The translations under genes were made by a program, and so were the position numbers. From an uncultured Clostridia bacterium (GTDB lineage Bacteria > Bacillota > Clostridia > Christensenellales > Borkfalkiaceae), in assembly GCA_947625695.1 (NCBI GenBank), contig CANQPO010000005.1, forward strand, positions 1 through 50,016: DNA of 50,016 bases, given 5' to 3'. Below, one piece after another: positions 23,516 through 33,080 of this stretch; the first letter of the stretch is position 1; the number at the start of each line of letters is the position of its first letter. The notes under the pieces were generated by a model. That model searched no databases, was not told where the DNA came from, and saw nothing but the letters and a program-made list of their open reading frames with translations.

Positions 23516-26317
23516 TTATGCTTCTGTGGGTGCATAGACTGCATAAAGCGTGATATTTTCGGGAAGCGTGGGAAGATCGGACATCGCATATTCCGCCTCC
23601 GTCGCATTCTCAACCGTGGACCAGCCGAGGAAGGTATATCCCGCGCGAGCGGGCGCCGAAAGTCCGCCGCGCGCCGTTGTTCCGCTGATCCCCGACGACG
23701 AAATGGAAGAAACATACCCCTCCTCGGACACGGCAGTCCCCCAGACAACGGGACGGAACGAGGCGTTCCACCTTGCGCTCCAACCGTCGGGAGCCGTTTC
23801 AAACGGAGCGTAAACCGTCAACCCGACGCAGCCGTAGAAAGCATATCTGCCCATCTTCTCGATGCTCTCGGGCAAAACGACGGAATCCAATCCGCAATAG
23901 AGGAAGGCAAACTCGCCCACAGAGCGGAGCCCTGCGGGAAGGGTGACCTCCTTCAATTTCGACAAGAGACCGAAGGCGTAGTCGCCGATCTCTTCCAGCC
24001 CGCCGCCGAAGTTGATCTTCTCCACAGCGGCGCATTGCAAAAACGCGCCCTTGCCGATCTTTTTCAAGGAGTCGGGCAGGTTGAGCTCTGTAAGCGTCTG
24101 GGCATAACGGAACGCATATGCACCGAGCTCCTCCAATCCCTCATTAAACGTAACGGACTGCAGGGCGAGGCTCAGCATAAACGCGCGGTCCCCGATGGAG
24201 GTAACGGAGGAGGGAATGACGAGTTCCTCCGCCGAATTGTGATAGAAAGCCATCGCGCCGATGGTTTTCAGGCCCTCGTTCAGGACCAAACGCTCTACCG
24301 ACTCGCAGCTATAGAACGCAAGTTCCCCGACGCTCTCGAGACGGGGGCAGCCGGAGAGATCGATCTGCGTCAATTTATCGCATTGGAAGAAAGCGCCCAA
24401 TCCGATGGAGCGAAGCGTAACGGGGAATGTCCCGACCCCCGTAAGCTGTACACACTGGAAGAAAGCAAAGGGCGGGATCTCTGTAAGGTTATTGTTCAAT
24501 CTCACCTCGGTAAGCGCCCTGCAATCCATGAACGCCCCCTCGCCGATGTAGCGGACGCGGCTGAGTCCCTCGACGGACATGAGCGTCTCGCTTTCCGAAA
24601 ACGCATAGTCGGCGATCCCGATGACGTCGTCTTTGAGAACAACAGCGGCTATGTTGCGCTCCGTATCATATCCCACTACCCAATTTGCCGCATAGATCAC
24701 GCCATATGCATCGGAAACGGTATAGAGCCCTGTATCAAGGAAGGCGTTCTGCCCGATGTGAGTGACGGTATCGGGGATCAATTTCGCCCCGTTTGAGCGG
24801 TTATTGAGCGAAGGGCACTTGCTGAAAGCATATGTTTCGATGGACTTTAAGCCGACGCAGTTATCAAACGAAACATTGGAGAGAAATCCGCAATTACGGA
24901 AAGCCGATCTGCCCACTGTTTCAAGCAAAGAATTCCTCTCCATCTCCACCTTCCACAATTTCGGGCAGCGGTTGAAGGCATATTCGCCGATATATTTCAA
25001 AGAACTCGGAAATTCGACGGTAAGCAGTTCGGTACATCCGTAAGCCGTTCCCGCCGTAGTCGTTCCCGATTGGAAAGAATTGTCTGCAATGCCGACGATA
25101 TTCTCGTGGAAATCGGAGGCGGCAAGCGCGGTAAGCCCGTTCTTTACCTCCTCGGGAACATAAACAAGCCAATTCCCCACATAGGCGATCCCCTCCTGTT
25201 CGCTCAGAATGGGCGTGTCGCGGAAGGCATTGACCCCGACTCTTTTCACGCTTTCGGGGATCGTCACCGTCTTGAGCCGGCCGTCGCCGTCGAAACAGGA
25301 ATCGGGAACGTTCGCCGTGCCCTCGGGGAGAACGCACTCCGTGAGCGCCGTACAATCGGAAAATACCCCCGTTCCCAATGTCAATTCCTCATATTCCTCC
25401 GCAAACGTCACGGAAGTGAGCGACTTGTCGAGCAAAAACGCATAGTCGCCCGCGCTCTTGAGCCCCTTGCCTAAGGTGACGGAAGAGAGCGCATCCGCAT
25501 GGGAAAAAGCGTATTCACCGATCGTCTCCACACTGTCGGGGATCGCGGCCTCCTTGAGCGCAACGCAATAGTAGAAAGCCGAGTCGCCGATGCTCTTCAC
25601 CGTTTCCAAAATCGTAACGGAGGAAAGCGCGGAGCAATAGGCATAGGTATAGTTGGGGATCGCCGTGATTGCCGCAGGCAGATCGGCCTTTTCCAAAACC
25701 GTGCAACCGTAGAAGCATGATTCGCCGATAGAAGCGATCGTATCCGGAAGCGTGACCGTCTTTAACGCAGCGCAGTTGTAAAACACCCGAGTGCCGAGCG
25801 CGTTTACTTTCTCGCCGAGCGTCACGGAGGTCACCTGCTGGTTGTTGCGGAACGCGCCGTCCCCGATTTCGGTGACGGGCTTCCCGCGGTAAAGATCTTC
25901 GATCACGACGTCTCCCACCGAAGCGCGGGCGGAAGTCAGCGCCCACGCCGTTCCGTCGTCGATCGCTCTATACGTATATCCGTTGTCTGCGATCTTGTGA
26001 AAGGCAACCGCCTCCGACCATTCGGATGCGCTGTCCCGCGAACTCACCGCGCGCACGCGGATATCGTAATCTCCCTCCGCGAGCGAAAACAGGTTGTACG
26101 TGGGACGGCGGGCAGAGCGGCTTATGACGGCGCCCGTGATATCGGTGATCTCCAATTCATAGCTGCGCGCTCCCTCTACTGAGGACCAATTGAGGTTGTC
26201 CTCCTCGTCCAAGTAGAAATTCACGGGCACGGCAAGCGTCTCTTTCCCGCATGCCGAAGCGGCAAAGGTAATAAACAGAAGAAGGATCGCCGCGATCGTT
26301 GCATTTAACTTTTTCAT
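23516..26317 (-). CDS. BspA-type LRR lipoprotein with FN3-like and InlB domains
   Basis: A 933-residue lipoprotein. The signal ends in ASAC with Cys23 as the predicted lipid site; alanine at -3 makes it a slightly weak lipobox. Residues about 25-115 resemble a fibronectin-type III domain (LNWSSVEGARSYELEI, YDIRVRAVS). About 150-850 are LRR_5 repeats (AFxxCxxLxxVxLPxxLxxIG). About 880-933 is one InlB-type repeat (ARAGYTFLGWSTVE). The ATG at 26315-26317 overlaps the TGA at 26314-26316 of the upstream vWA gene, so the two are probably translationally coupled; GGCGGAGAAGCAACA precedes it. I prefer this start to an in-frame ATG at 26371 because the latter lies deep in the upstream gene and would place 18 hydrophilic residues before the signal peptide. 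Likely a surface-displayed binding protein made together with the vWA machinery. Confidence 0.88.
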   Translation of the reverse strand: MKKLNATIAAILLLFITFAASACGKETLAVPVNFYLDEEDNLNWSSVEGARSYELEITDITGAVISRSARRPTYNLFSLAEGDYDIRVRAVSSRDSASEWSEAVAFHKIADNGYTYRAIDDGTAWALTSARASVGDVVIEDLYRGKPVTEIGDGAFRNNQQVTSVTLGEKVNALGTRVFYNCAALKTVTLPDTIASIGESCFYGCTVLEKADLPAAITAIPNYTYAYCSALSSVTILETVKSIGDSAFYYCVALKEAAIPDSVETIGEYAFSHADALSSVTLGKGLKSAGDYAFLLDKSLTSVTFAEEYEELTLGTGVFSDCTALTECVLPEGTANVPDSCFDGDGRLKTVTIPESVKRVGVNAFRDTPILSEQEGIAYVGNWLVYVPEEVKNGLTALAASDFHENIVGIADNSFQSGTTTAGTAYGCTELLTVEFPSSLKYIGEYAFNRCPKLWKVEMERNSLLETVGRSAFRNCGFLSNVSFDNCVGLKSIETYAFSKCPSLNNRSNGAKLIPDTVTHIGQNAFLDTGLYTVSDAYGVIYAANWVVGYDTERNIAAVVLKDDVIGIADYAFSESETLMSVEGLSRVRYIGEGAFMDCRALTEVRLNNNLTEIPPFAFFQCVQLTGVGTFPVTLRSIGLGAFFQCDKLTQIDLSGCPRLESVGELAFYSCESVERLVLNEGLKTIGAMAFYHNSAEELVIPSSVTSIGDRAFMLSLALQSVTFNEGLEELGAYAFRYAQTLTELNLPDSLKKIGKGAFLQCAAVEKINFGGGLEEIGDYAFGLLSKLKEVTLPAGLRSVGEFAFLYCGLDSVVLPESIEKMGRYAFYGCVGLTVYAPFETAPDGWSARWNASFRPVVWGTAVSEEGYVSSISSSGISGTTARGGLSAPARAGYTFLGWSTVENATEAEYAMSDLPTLPENITLYAVYAPTEA

Positions 26318-29109
26318 TGTTGCTTCTCCGCCTTGTTCGCTTTGTGTTCCCGAATGATCTCGTGCAGCCATTTGAATTTGAACTTACGCACCAAAATATC
26401 GATCAGGAAGAGTATGATCGACGTGATCATGAAGAGAATGCGCGGATCGTAAACCCTTTCGAATTCGGTGACGAATTCTTCGAAAACGCTCCACGGGGAA
26501 TATTCATCGACCTCTTTGCCGCCGCCCCGTTCGGAGAGTTGCGCAAGCAGGGCGCCGCTGTCCGTAGAACCGTCGGTGTCCTCCCATGTGGAATACTCCT
26601 TGGAATAGGCGAACGCCTTATACAGCTCCGCCTCCGCTTTCACCTCGCCGTCCGCGCCGATCTTGCGCACCGTTATGCGGTAAAGACCGCTGTTTTTGGC
26701 GACGAAGTTGCAACGGGAGTAGCTGTTCGCCGCGCTCAAATAGGTGGTAACTTGCAAATCGTCCGATATTTCCTCTTCCGGCGTGGAGAGAGAGACCTTG
26801 CTCCCATCTCCGAGATAAACGATCTCGCCATCTATCCTCTCCCCTCCTTCGACGTCGAGGGAGGCGGAAATGCCGAGCTGGTTGATGTAATTTTCTTCGC
26901 GCAAATTGAGGGTGATTTCGCTCGAGCGGATATTCTCCGTCGGCATAAGATTTCCGACGACGTTGCGCAAAAAGAGTCTCCCGTTGGCGTCCGCCAAGAA
27001 TGCAGAGGACCATTCGCCATAGACGTCGCACATAAAACTGCCGACCATTCCTTTCCCGAACTTCCACTGCGAATAAATGGGAACACCGTATTCGCCCACG
27101 ACGACCGTGTCTGCGCTTGCGCGGGCGCGGGTGCCGTAAAATCCGTCGAGGGTGGTTTTCAGCCGCCACCGCGTGGCGAGCCCGCCGCCTTCCTCTTCTT
27201 CCTCAAAATCTTCGTGTTCGATTCCCGCCGCAAGATTGGAGAGCGGATCGACGATCACGGGATGGAATTCCACTTGATCGGTCTCTTTGATCGCGGGCGC
27301 GCTCAGATCGTCCTGCATCAACGCGCCGAGACGGGAGAGATCGTCTACCATGTACAATTTCCCGCCGCAGCTCGACGTCAAACGATCCATGGCGTCATAT
27401 TGGCCGCTCGGCATCTGGATCGCAACCACGGAAATGGTGATCTCGTTTTCCCTATAGAATTTTTCGGCGATGGGGAGATATTGATCTTCCGCCTCGGTCG
27501 GCGCGCCGTCCGAAACGATAATGATGTGGCGTTTATCGACCTGTTTCAGAGAGCGCAGCGCTTCTCCCGCGCGGCTGATCGCGCTGGAGTAAGTGGTGTT
27601 CCCTTGAATTTTCACCGACTCGATGGCCTCTTTGATGATGGCGTCCTGTGTGCGGCGTGTGGGCTGCAAAATCGTCCCATACGTCGTAGAGAGGGTGACG
27701 ATCCCCACGTAATCTCTGTCCGTGAGCACGTCAAGACAGTCTACGGCGCCCTCCTTTGCCGCCTCGAGCTTATCGCCTTGCATCGAACCCGAGACGTCGA
27801 TGACGATCTCGACCCCTACGGGAGGGGTGTAATCAATGGCTTGCACGGGGAGCATCTGTTGATAGAGAGTATTTACGAGGTCTCTCCGGTTGTAGGCGTG
27901 CGCCTCCCCTTCGACCGTTCCGCCCGTGGTGAACAAGCCGCCGCCGACCGTGCTCACATAGCTGTAAAGCAGGGCGTCAAACCCCGCGGGCAGGTCGGAA
28001 TTTGCAATATTGTTGAGAATGACCTGATCATAGTTCCTGAGAGCGTCGAGCGACTTGGGCACCTTCTCCGGCTCCATTTTGACGTTGACGACGTCCGCCG
28101 AATAAGGGATCTCCGCTTCCTTGAGAATTTCAACGAGTTGCTGCGACTGGTCCTGCTGTTCCAGAATGAGCACCCTCGTGAATACTTCAACGTTAAAGAA
28201 AGAATGATACTCGTTGTTATTTTCGAGCGTATCGCCGTTGACGCTTGCGCGCACGACGATCTCGTGAACGCCTTGCTCGGTGAAGGTCTTGCGGAAAGAG
28301 ACGATCTGCGTCCCTGGAATGAGTTCCACTTCCTTGGTCTCGGACACTTGGCTCTTATCGCCTTTGTCGGTCAGTTCCACAGTGGCCACGCTGCCGTTGG
28401 TGACGCCGAAAAGCTCCACATCGACGGAACATTCCTCATTGAGCCCCACATGATAGGTAGGGAATGTAATGTTCGTGACGCGGACGCCGTCCGTTTCAAC
28501 CGCCTCGGAAATATTGACAGTATCTATTTTGATCCCCTGCGCGGCAATGGAGCGGGCGACCGAGCGGGCGTTTTCATCCGTCTGCTGTCCGTCGGAAACA
28601 AGCACGATCTTTGCCGTTTCGGGATGTTCGAAGAGGGTCGCGGCATAGCGGAGCGCCGCCGCAATATCCGTTGCGGTGGTGTCGGGCAATTCCGACTCGT
28701 AATAAGCGTTTATGATGCTGTCCGTATCGAACGTGAAAGGAACGGCATAGCGCTGGTCGAATCCGAATGTCACGATCCCCATCTTAAAGCCGTCGTAGCC
28801 GCCCTCCGTGACGACTTCTTCCACAAAGGCATCCCGCCTGTCCGAACAGATCTGCTGGGTATCGGACATGTCCACGAGAATCAACACTTCATTTTCATCG
28901 TTATGCACGGTGTAGTGGAAAGAAATGCCGGAGAGCGCTAAAATGGCGAGCAGCATGACGATCCCGTGCATCACCATGGAGATAATGCGGTTGCGGGTGC
29001 GTCTGTACCGCTTGGAGAGAAAAAAGTACGGAAGCACCGTAAGAACGGCAGCGGGGATCAGCAGAAGAAGCAGCCACGGATATGTGAAATGTATGGAAAA
29101 TCCTTGCAT
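26314..29109 (-). CDS. vWA-domain membrane protein with two vWA folds
   Basis: A 931-residue membrane protein. Transmembrane segments are at about 11-31, 45-63 and near 885-905, so the bulk faces outside. The first vWA-like domain starts at LILVDMSDT, with Asp80-x-Ser-x-Thr as a possible metal site. Around 300-410 is a glutamine-amidotransferase-like fold without a recognisable catalytic Cys. The second vWA domain has a full MIDAS start, DVSGS at 438-442, with IIIVSDGAPTEAED further on. Such proteins partner MoxR ATPases and bind a divalent metal through the MIDAS. The ATG at 29109 follows AAGGAGGAAGGAAC. It lies 12 bp after the BatA-type gene and overlaps the LRR lipoprotein gene by 4 bp. 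Confidence 0.9.
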   Translation of the reverse strand: MQGFSIHFTYPWLLLLLIPAAVLTVLPYFFLSKRYRRTRNRIISMVMHGIVMLLAILALSGISFHYTVHNDENEVLILVDMSDTQQICSDRRDAFVEEVVTEGGYDGFKMGIVTFGFDQRYAVPFTFDTDSIINAYYESELPDTTATDIAAALRYAATLFEHPETAKIVLVSDGQQTDENARSVARSIAAQGIKIDTVNISEAVETDGVRVTNITFPTYHVGLNEECSVDVELFGVTNGSVATVELTDKGDKSQVSETKEVELIPGTQIVSFRKTFTEQGVHEIVVRASVNGDTLENNNEYHSFFNVEVFTRVLILEQQDQSQQLVEILKEAEIPYSADVVNVKMEPEKVPKSLDALRNYDQVILNNIANSDLPAGFDALLYSYVSTVGGGLFTTGGTVEGEAHAYNRRDLVNTLYQQMLPVQAIDYTPPVGVEIVIDVSGSMQGDKLEAAKEGAVDCLDVLTDRDYVGIVTLSTTYGTILQPTRRTQDAIIKEAIESVKIQGNTTYSSAISRAGEALRSLKQVDKRHIIIVSDGAPTEAEDQYLPIAEKFYRENEITISVVAIQMPSGQYDAMDRLTSSCGGKLYMVDDLSRLGALMQDDLSAPAIKETDQVEFHPVIVDPLSNLAAGIEHEDFEEEEEGGGLATRWRLKTTLDGFYGTRARASADTVVVGEYGVPIYSQWKFGKGMVGSFMCDVYGEWSSAFLADANGRLFLRNVVGNLMPTENIRSSEITLNLREENYINQLGISASLDVEGGERIDGEIVYLGDGSKVSLSTPEEEISDDLQVTTYLSAANSYSRCNFVAKNSGLYRITVRKIGADGEVKAEAELYKAFAYSKEYSTWEDTDGSTDSGALLAQLSERGGGKEVDEYSPWSVFEEFVTEFERVYDPRILFMITSIILFLIDILVRKFKFKWLHEIIREHKANKAEKQQ

Positions 29110-29121
29110 GTTCCTTCCTCC

Positions 29122-31098
29122 TTATGATTTATCCCGCGAATGCAGCGCCCATTCCGCGAATAGCAATACGACGAGCGCCGCGGCAAAGTAGACGAGAAGG
29201 TCGTCGTAAAAGCTCATGGCTTCCCGCTCTGCAAACGGATTTACGAGCGTATCCATCTCGAGATTGATGTTGCTTTCCTCTGCGGGCGGACGCACGAAAA
29301 TGTACTCCGTTTGCGCGCGTTTCCCGAAATAAGTCGTTACGTCAAAGCTGTAGGTCCCCGGGGTTTGGAGATCGAGCGTCGCAGGGAACTCCTCGATGGG
29401 TTCATCCTCCCCCGAAAAGAACACTCTGGCCCCCCTCCCGTTCACCGTGAAGCGTTCTCCCACCTCATAGGAGCTCTTTTCCACCGTGGTGGGCAGGAAA
29501 TAATCGAAGAGATTATACATCAGTATGGGCCACTCGGGCAACATGGCGATGTTGGAATAGTGCACGCTGAACGCTATGACGGCGGTCTTGACGTCCTGGT
29601 CGTTGCGGGCAAGCATGACGGGCGCGCCGTTGCACGACATGAGCACCTCATAGTCGTTGGAATAGTTGAGCTCAATATACGAACTGACCTGTATATTTTC
29701 GACGATCAGATTGCGCAGCAACGGATGATCGGACTTCTCCGCCGTCAGAGGAGTATGCGGGTTATTCAGATTGATCTGCCGTAGCGCGGTAATATCCGAA
29801 CCGACAGGAGACCCGAGTGGATCGAACAGGAGCACGACGCCGTCCGTGGGAAGATCTTTGGGCATCGTGTGCTCGAAAATATACACGTCGAAGCCCGAAA
29901 GCTCGGGGTCTGCGCCCTGCTGGACTTCGGTGATCTTGATATCCCACCGCGAGGAAAGCGCATTCGTCAAAGCGGCAAGAATGCCGTTGACAAAGGGGTT
30001 TGCCCCGACTGTATTCCTACCCCCGCTCGCGTACTGCACCTTGACGACTTCTTTGAGACCGCCATAGATATAGAAGTTGTTGTCGAGCGTGAGATCGTCC
30101 GCTTCGTCCACATAGACGTCGATTGTACGGAAGGTATGAAACCGTTCTTCGGCGCCGAGATCGTAATAGAAGATGTCCTGCGTATCTTCCCCTTTCCCAT
30201 AGCGGAAGATGACCGTCTTGGTCTGGTCGGCGTCGCAAAAGATCGTGCGCGAAAGGACGGGCATATCCACACCGCCGTTCTCCGAGTCAATGGCGTTTGC
30301 GCCGTGGACCTGCACGTTCAGTTCCACCTCGCGGTCCTCGCCGTAGCTTGCGAGCTCTACCGTGAGCTGGTAATAGCCGTCGTCCAACTCCGCGCGGGCG
30401 TCGAGAATGGCGACGTTTCGCTCACCCTCCTCGCGCACGGAAACAACTTCGATTTCCTCCGGAACGTATTGATAAGATTTATCGGTATAGACCTTTATTT
30501 TCGCATACGGATTTTCCGCAAGCACTTCCTCAGATAGCTCCATCGCTTCATCCAGATCGGAGGTACCGTAAGAGCAGAGCATCTCGCCGCTCTCGGGGTC
30601 CTCTTTGAGTCCGTTGAGGGAAGCGATGAGTTCGCTGCGGCCGCCCGAAGTGACCCGCTGGCACAGATAGTAGGGCGAATCGTCGGCAAGGATGACGGAG
30701 ACCCGCCCGCCCGCATCGAGGACGCGGTTGCTCTCGGCAATCGTCAGATCGACCGCGCGCGTAAAGCGGTTGCTCTCCTCCGATCCCGTGTACATGCTCA
30801 TGGAAGAGTCGATAACGGCGATAAGTTCGTTGTCCTCCCCTGCCGTTTCGTACACAATGGCGGGTTCTGCGAGAATGAGCGCCATCGACACGAGGATAAG
30901 GATCTGGCAAATAAACAGAAGCAGATTGCGGATCTTGCTCGTAGGTAATTTTTTCTTTTTATATTTCAGACTCAATTTCCAGACATAAGTACTTGAAACG
31001 TGCTTCGTCAAATAATTTGGTCTGATGATATAAATGAGGATAAGCCCCAAGACGCCGAGCAGTCCCAGCAGTCCGAGGGGCAAAAGTAATTGCATCAT
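29122..31098 (-). CDS. BatA-type vWA membrane protein
   Basis: A 658-residue protein with the N-terminal arrangement of BatA/aerotolerance-type proteins: membrane segments at about 5-25 and 57-79 separated by a basic loop with LSLKYKKKKLPTSK. A vWA domain follows, beginning VIDSSMSM (Asp97-x-Ser-x-Ser), a good MIDAS start. A long beta-rich extracytoplasmic region comes next, and a final membrane segment near 632-652 ends in a short charged tail. Its start overlaps the stop of the DUF58 gene (ATG at 31096-31098, TGA at 31095-31097), and no strong ribosome binding site is present, which points to coupled translation. A second ATG directly follows and could also be used. In known systems this protein works with MoxR and the DUF58 protein. 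Confidence 0.9.
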   Translation of the reverse strand: MMQLLLPLGLLGLLGVLGLILIYIIRPNYLTKHVSSTYVWKLSLKYKKKKLPTSKIRNLLLFICQILILVSMALILAEPAIVYETAGEDNELIAVIDSSMSMYTGSEESNRFTRAVDLTIAESNRVLDAGGRVSVILADDSPYYLCQRVTSGGRSELIASLNGLKEDPESGEMLCSYGTSDLDEAMELSEEVLAENPYAKIKVYTDKSYQYVPEEIEVVSVREEGERNVAILDARAELDDGYYQLTVELASYGEDREVELNVQVHGANAIDSENGGVDMPVLSRTIFCDADQTKTVIFRYGKGEDTQDIFYYDLGAEERFHTFRTIDVYVDEADDLTLDNNFYIYGGLKEVVKVQYASGGRNTVGANPFVNGILAALTNALSSRWDIKITEVQQGADPELSGFDVYIFEHTMPKDLPTDGVVLLFDPLGSPVGSDITALRQINLNNPHTPLTAEKSDHPLLRNLIVENIQVSSYIELNYSNDYEVLMSCNGAPVMLARNDQDVKTAVIAFSVHYSNIAMLPEWPILMYNLFDYFLPTTVEKSSYEVGERFTVNGRGARVFFSGEDEPIEEFPATLDLQTPGTYSFDVTTYFGKRAQTEYIFVRPPAEESNINLEMDTLVNPFAEREAMSFYDDLLVYFAAALVVLLFAEWALHSRDKS

Positions 31099-31994
31099 GA
31101 CATGACACCAACCTTCAGAAGCTCTCCGAAGAGGACGCGTTCAATGGGCTCCTCCGTGCTGACAGAGAGATACCCCACTCCCCTCCTCTTGCAGAAAGAG
31201 GAGATGTCCTCGATGAAATCATGAAACGCCTCCGCATAGGCGGCCTGCAAGCCGCGCGTAATGCGGACCTTCATATTCCTCGGGTCGGACACATCCACCG
31301 ACTCCGCGTCGATGAGGTTCATCCGTCCGTCATAGGAGGGGTCGATCTCCTCCGGCGTCAAAACCTGCACGAGGAGCACCTGCCGCTTCTTGTAGAGTAA
31401 ATAATCGACTGCCTTCTTCCAGTCGCTCTCGGTGAAAAAGTCGGAGATGATCACGGACAGCCCGTTGTTTTCGCCTGTATCCGTACAGCTCTTTACGCTC
31501 TTTTCAATATCAGTTTCTCCGTCGAACATCGCCTGTTCCAATCCGCCCATCGCGCGGAAAAAGGCGTTCTTTCCCACCATCGTGCCGAACGGGTTCTCCG
31601 ACTTCCCTTCCCTAAGAAAATTGATCGAGAGTTTATCCATGTTCTGCACTGCCAAAAAGCCGAGCGCCGCTGTCGCAGCCACGGCATATGCAGCCTTATG
31701 CGGATCCTCGCTGCCCATCGACGCAGAGCAGTCCAAAAACAGCTGGACCTGCATCTGTCTCTCGTCCGTGTACAGCCTCAGAAAGTACTTCTCAAACCGG
31801 CTGAACAAATTCCAGTCGATCCGGCGAATATCATCGCCCAGCTGATACTCCCTGAAATCGGCAAACTCCACCGTCTGACCATATGTCTTTACCAGGTGTT
31901 TCCCGCCGAAATATCCCGCAAGGCTCGATTTCAAATTCAATGACATCGCCTCCAGCCTGCTGAAGAACGCGTCGTTCAAAAGGGAACCTTTCAC
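31095..31994 (-). CDS. DUF58 family protein
   Basis: A 299-residue protein matching DUF58, the usual partner of MoxR. The family signature FREYQLGDDIRRIDWN is at about 47-62. A vWA-like fold follows with LFLDCSASMGS (Asp88-x-Ser-x-Ser), suggesting a metal site. There is no membrane segment or signal peptide, so it is cytoplasmic and probably links MoxR to the membrane vWA proteins. The start is GTG (31992-31994) with AAAGGCGGAAACAA upstream. No better in-frame ATG is available before the conserved region. It starts 19 bp after the MoxR gene and overlaps the BatA-type gene by 4 bp. Confidence 0.92.
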   Translation of the reverse strand: MKGSLLNDAFFSRLEAMSLNLKSSLAGYFGGKHLVKTYGQTVEFADFREYQLGDDIRRIDWNLFSRFEKYFLRLYTDERQMQVQLFLDCSASMGSEDPHKAAYAVAATAALGFLAVQNMDKLSINFLREGKSENPFGTMVGKNAFFRAMGGLEQAMFDGETDIEKSVKSCTDTGENNGLSVIISDFFTESDWKKAVDYLLYKKRQVLLVQVLTPEEIDPSYDGRMNLIDAESVDVSDPRNMKVRITRGLQAAYAEAFHDFIEDISSFCKRRGVGYLSVSTEEPIERVLFGELLKVGVMS

Positions 31995-32013
31995 TTGTTT
32001 CCGCCTTTCTTTC

Positions 32014-33009
32014 TTATGACTTCCTGTACTTCTTCTCTACTTCTTCAATGACCATGTTGATAACGTCATCCGCCGAAACACGCTCTGCTACCGCCTCGAA
32101 GTTGAGTTTAATACGGTGACGGAGTACGGGGAACGCAAGCTCGAGAAGATCGTAATATGCAACGTTGAACCGCCCCTTGATGAGCGCAAGCACCTTCGCC
32201 GCCGAGATGATCGCCTGTCCCGCACGGGGGCTCGCCCCGACGCGGATATACTTCTTCGCCGCTTCGGTGGCGCACTCTCCCTCGGGGTGGGTGGCTGCGA
32301 CCAAGATCATGGCGTACTTCAACACATCCTCCGCAACGGGGATCTGGTTGGCAGTCTTGCGCATCTGCAGAAGCTCTTCCCCCGTGCATGCCTTCTCCGC
32401 CACCTCTTCCATCGTCTTTTGGGTGAGGCTGACGATCTGAAGCAGTTCCTCCAAAGAGGGATCGGGCACGAGAAGTTTGAACATGAAACGGTCCATCTGC
32501 GCTTCGGGCAGAGGATAGGTACCGTCCTGCTCGATGGGGTTCTGCGTCGCGAGAACGAAGAAGGGCTCATTGAGCTTCCTCGACACGCCCATGACGGTGA
32601 CTGTGTGCTCCTGCATGGCTTCAAGCAGAGCCGACTGCGTCTTCGGCGTTGCACGGTTGATCTCATCCGCCAAAATGATGTTACTGAAGATGGGCCCGGG
32701 CTGGAAACTGAACTGCGAGTTGCCCTGATCGTCCTTTACGATGATGTTGGTACCCGTCACGTCCGCGGGCATGAGGTCCGGCGTAAACTGGATACGCGAG
32801 AAGGGAAGATCAAACACTCTTCCCAAAGAGCGCACAAGACGCGTCTTGCCGACCCCAGGCACGCCTTCGAGAAGGACGTTGCCCCCTGCGATCATTGCGA
32901 TGACCGTCCCCTGGACGACCTTCTCCTGCCCGATCACGTCCCGCGCGATCTGCTTGAATATGTTCGTGCATTGTTCACTGAATTGACTGATGTCCTTTTC
33001 TGTTACCAT
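32014..33009 (-). CDS. MoxR family AAA+ ATPase
   Basis: A 331-residue ATPase of the MoxR group, thought to remodel or help mature partner proteins with ATP. Walker A is GVPGVGKT (49-56), Walker B is IILADE (111-116), and sensor 1 lies in FVLATQNPIE (151-160). The lid contains MDRFMFKLLVPDPS and the arginine-rich GASPRAGQA motif typical of MoxR. Length is normal for the family. It heads the MoxR, DUF58, BatA-type, vWA order seen in Bat-like and MRP-type operons. The ribosome binding site is weak (AGAGAGACAG). The 71-bp gap upstream is AT-rich with no convincing promoter or terminator, so transcription probably comes from the membrane-protein gene before it. Confidence 0.95.
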   Translation of the reverse strand: MVTEKDISQFSEQCTNIFKQIARDVIGQEKVVQGTVIAMIAGGNVLLEGVPGVGKTRLVRSLGRVFDLPFSRIQFTPDLMPADVTGTNIIVKDDQGNSQFSFQPGPIFSNIILADEINRATPKTQSALLEAMQEHTVTVMGVSRKLNEPFFVLATQNPIEQDGTYPLPEAQMDRFMFKLLVPDPSLEELLQIVSLTQKTMEEVAEKACTGEELLQMRKTANQIPVAEDVLKYAMILVAATHPEGECATEAAKKYIRVGASPRAGQAIISAAKVLALIKGRFNVAYYDLLELAFPVLRHRIKLNFEAVAERVSADDVINMVIEEVEKKYRKS

Positions 33010-33080
33010 TGATCTGTCTCTCTTTTATAAAATAATTTTTCTTTATAAAATAAATTTATTTAAGATGCTTGCGTTTTTTG
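33010..33080 (-). other. AT-rich spacer with 14-bp palindrome before moxR
   Basis: This gap contains the palindrome AAATAAATTTATTT (33048-33061) and two copies of TTTATAAAATAA. I could not pair any TATAAA here with a -35 at proper distance. It may be a weak promoter, a protein-binding site, or simply an A/U-rich leader that helps moxR translation. Confidence 0.4.
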
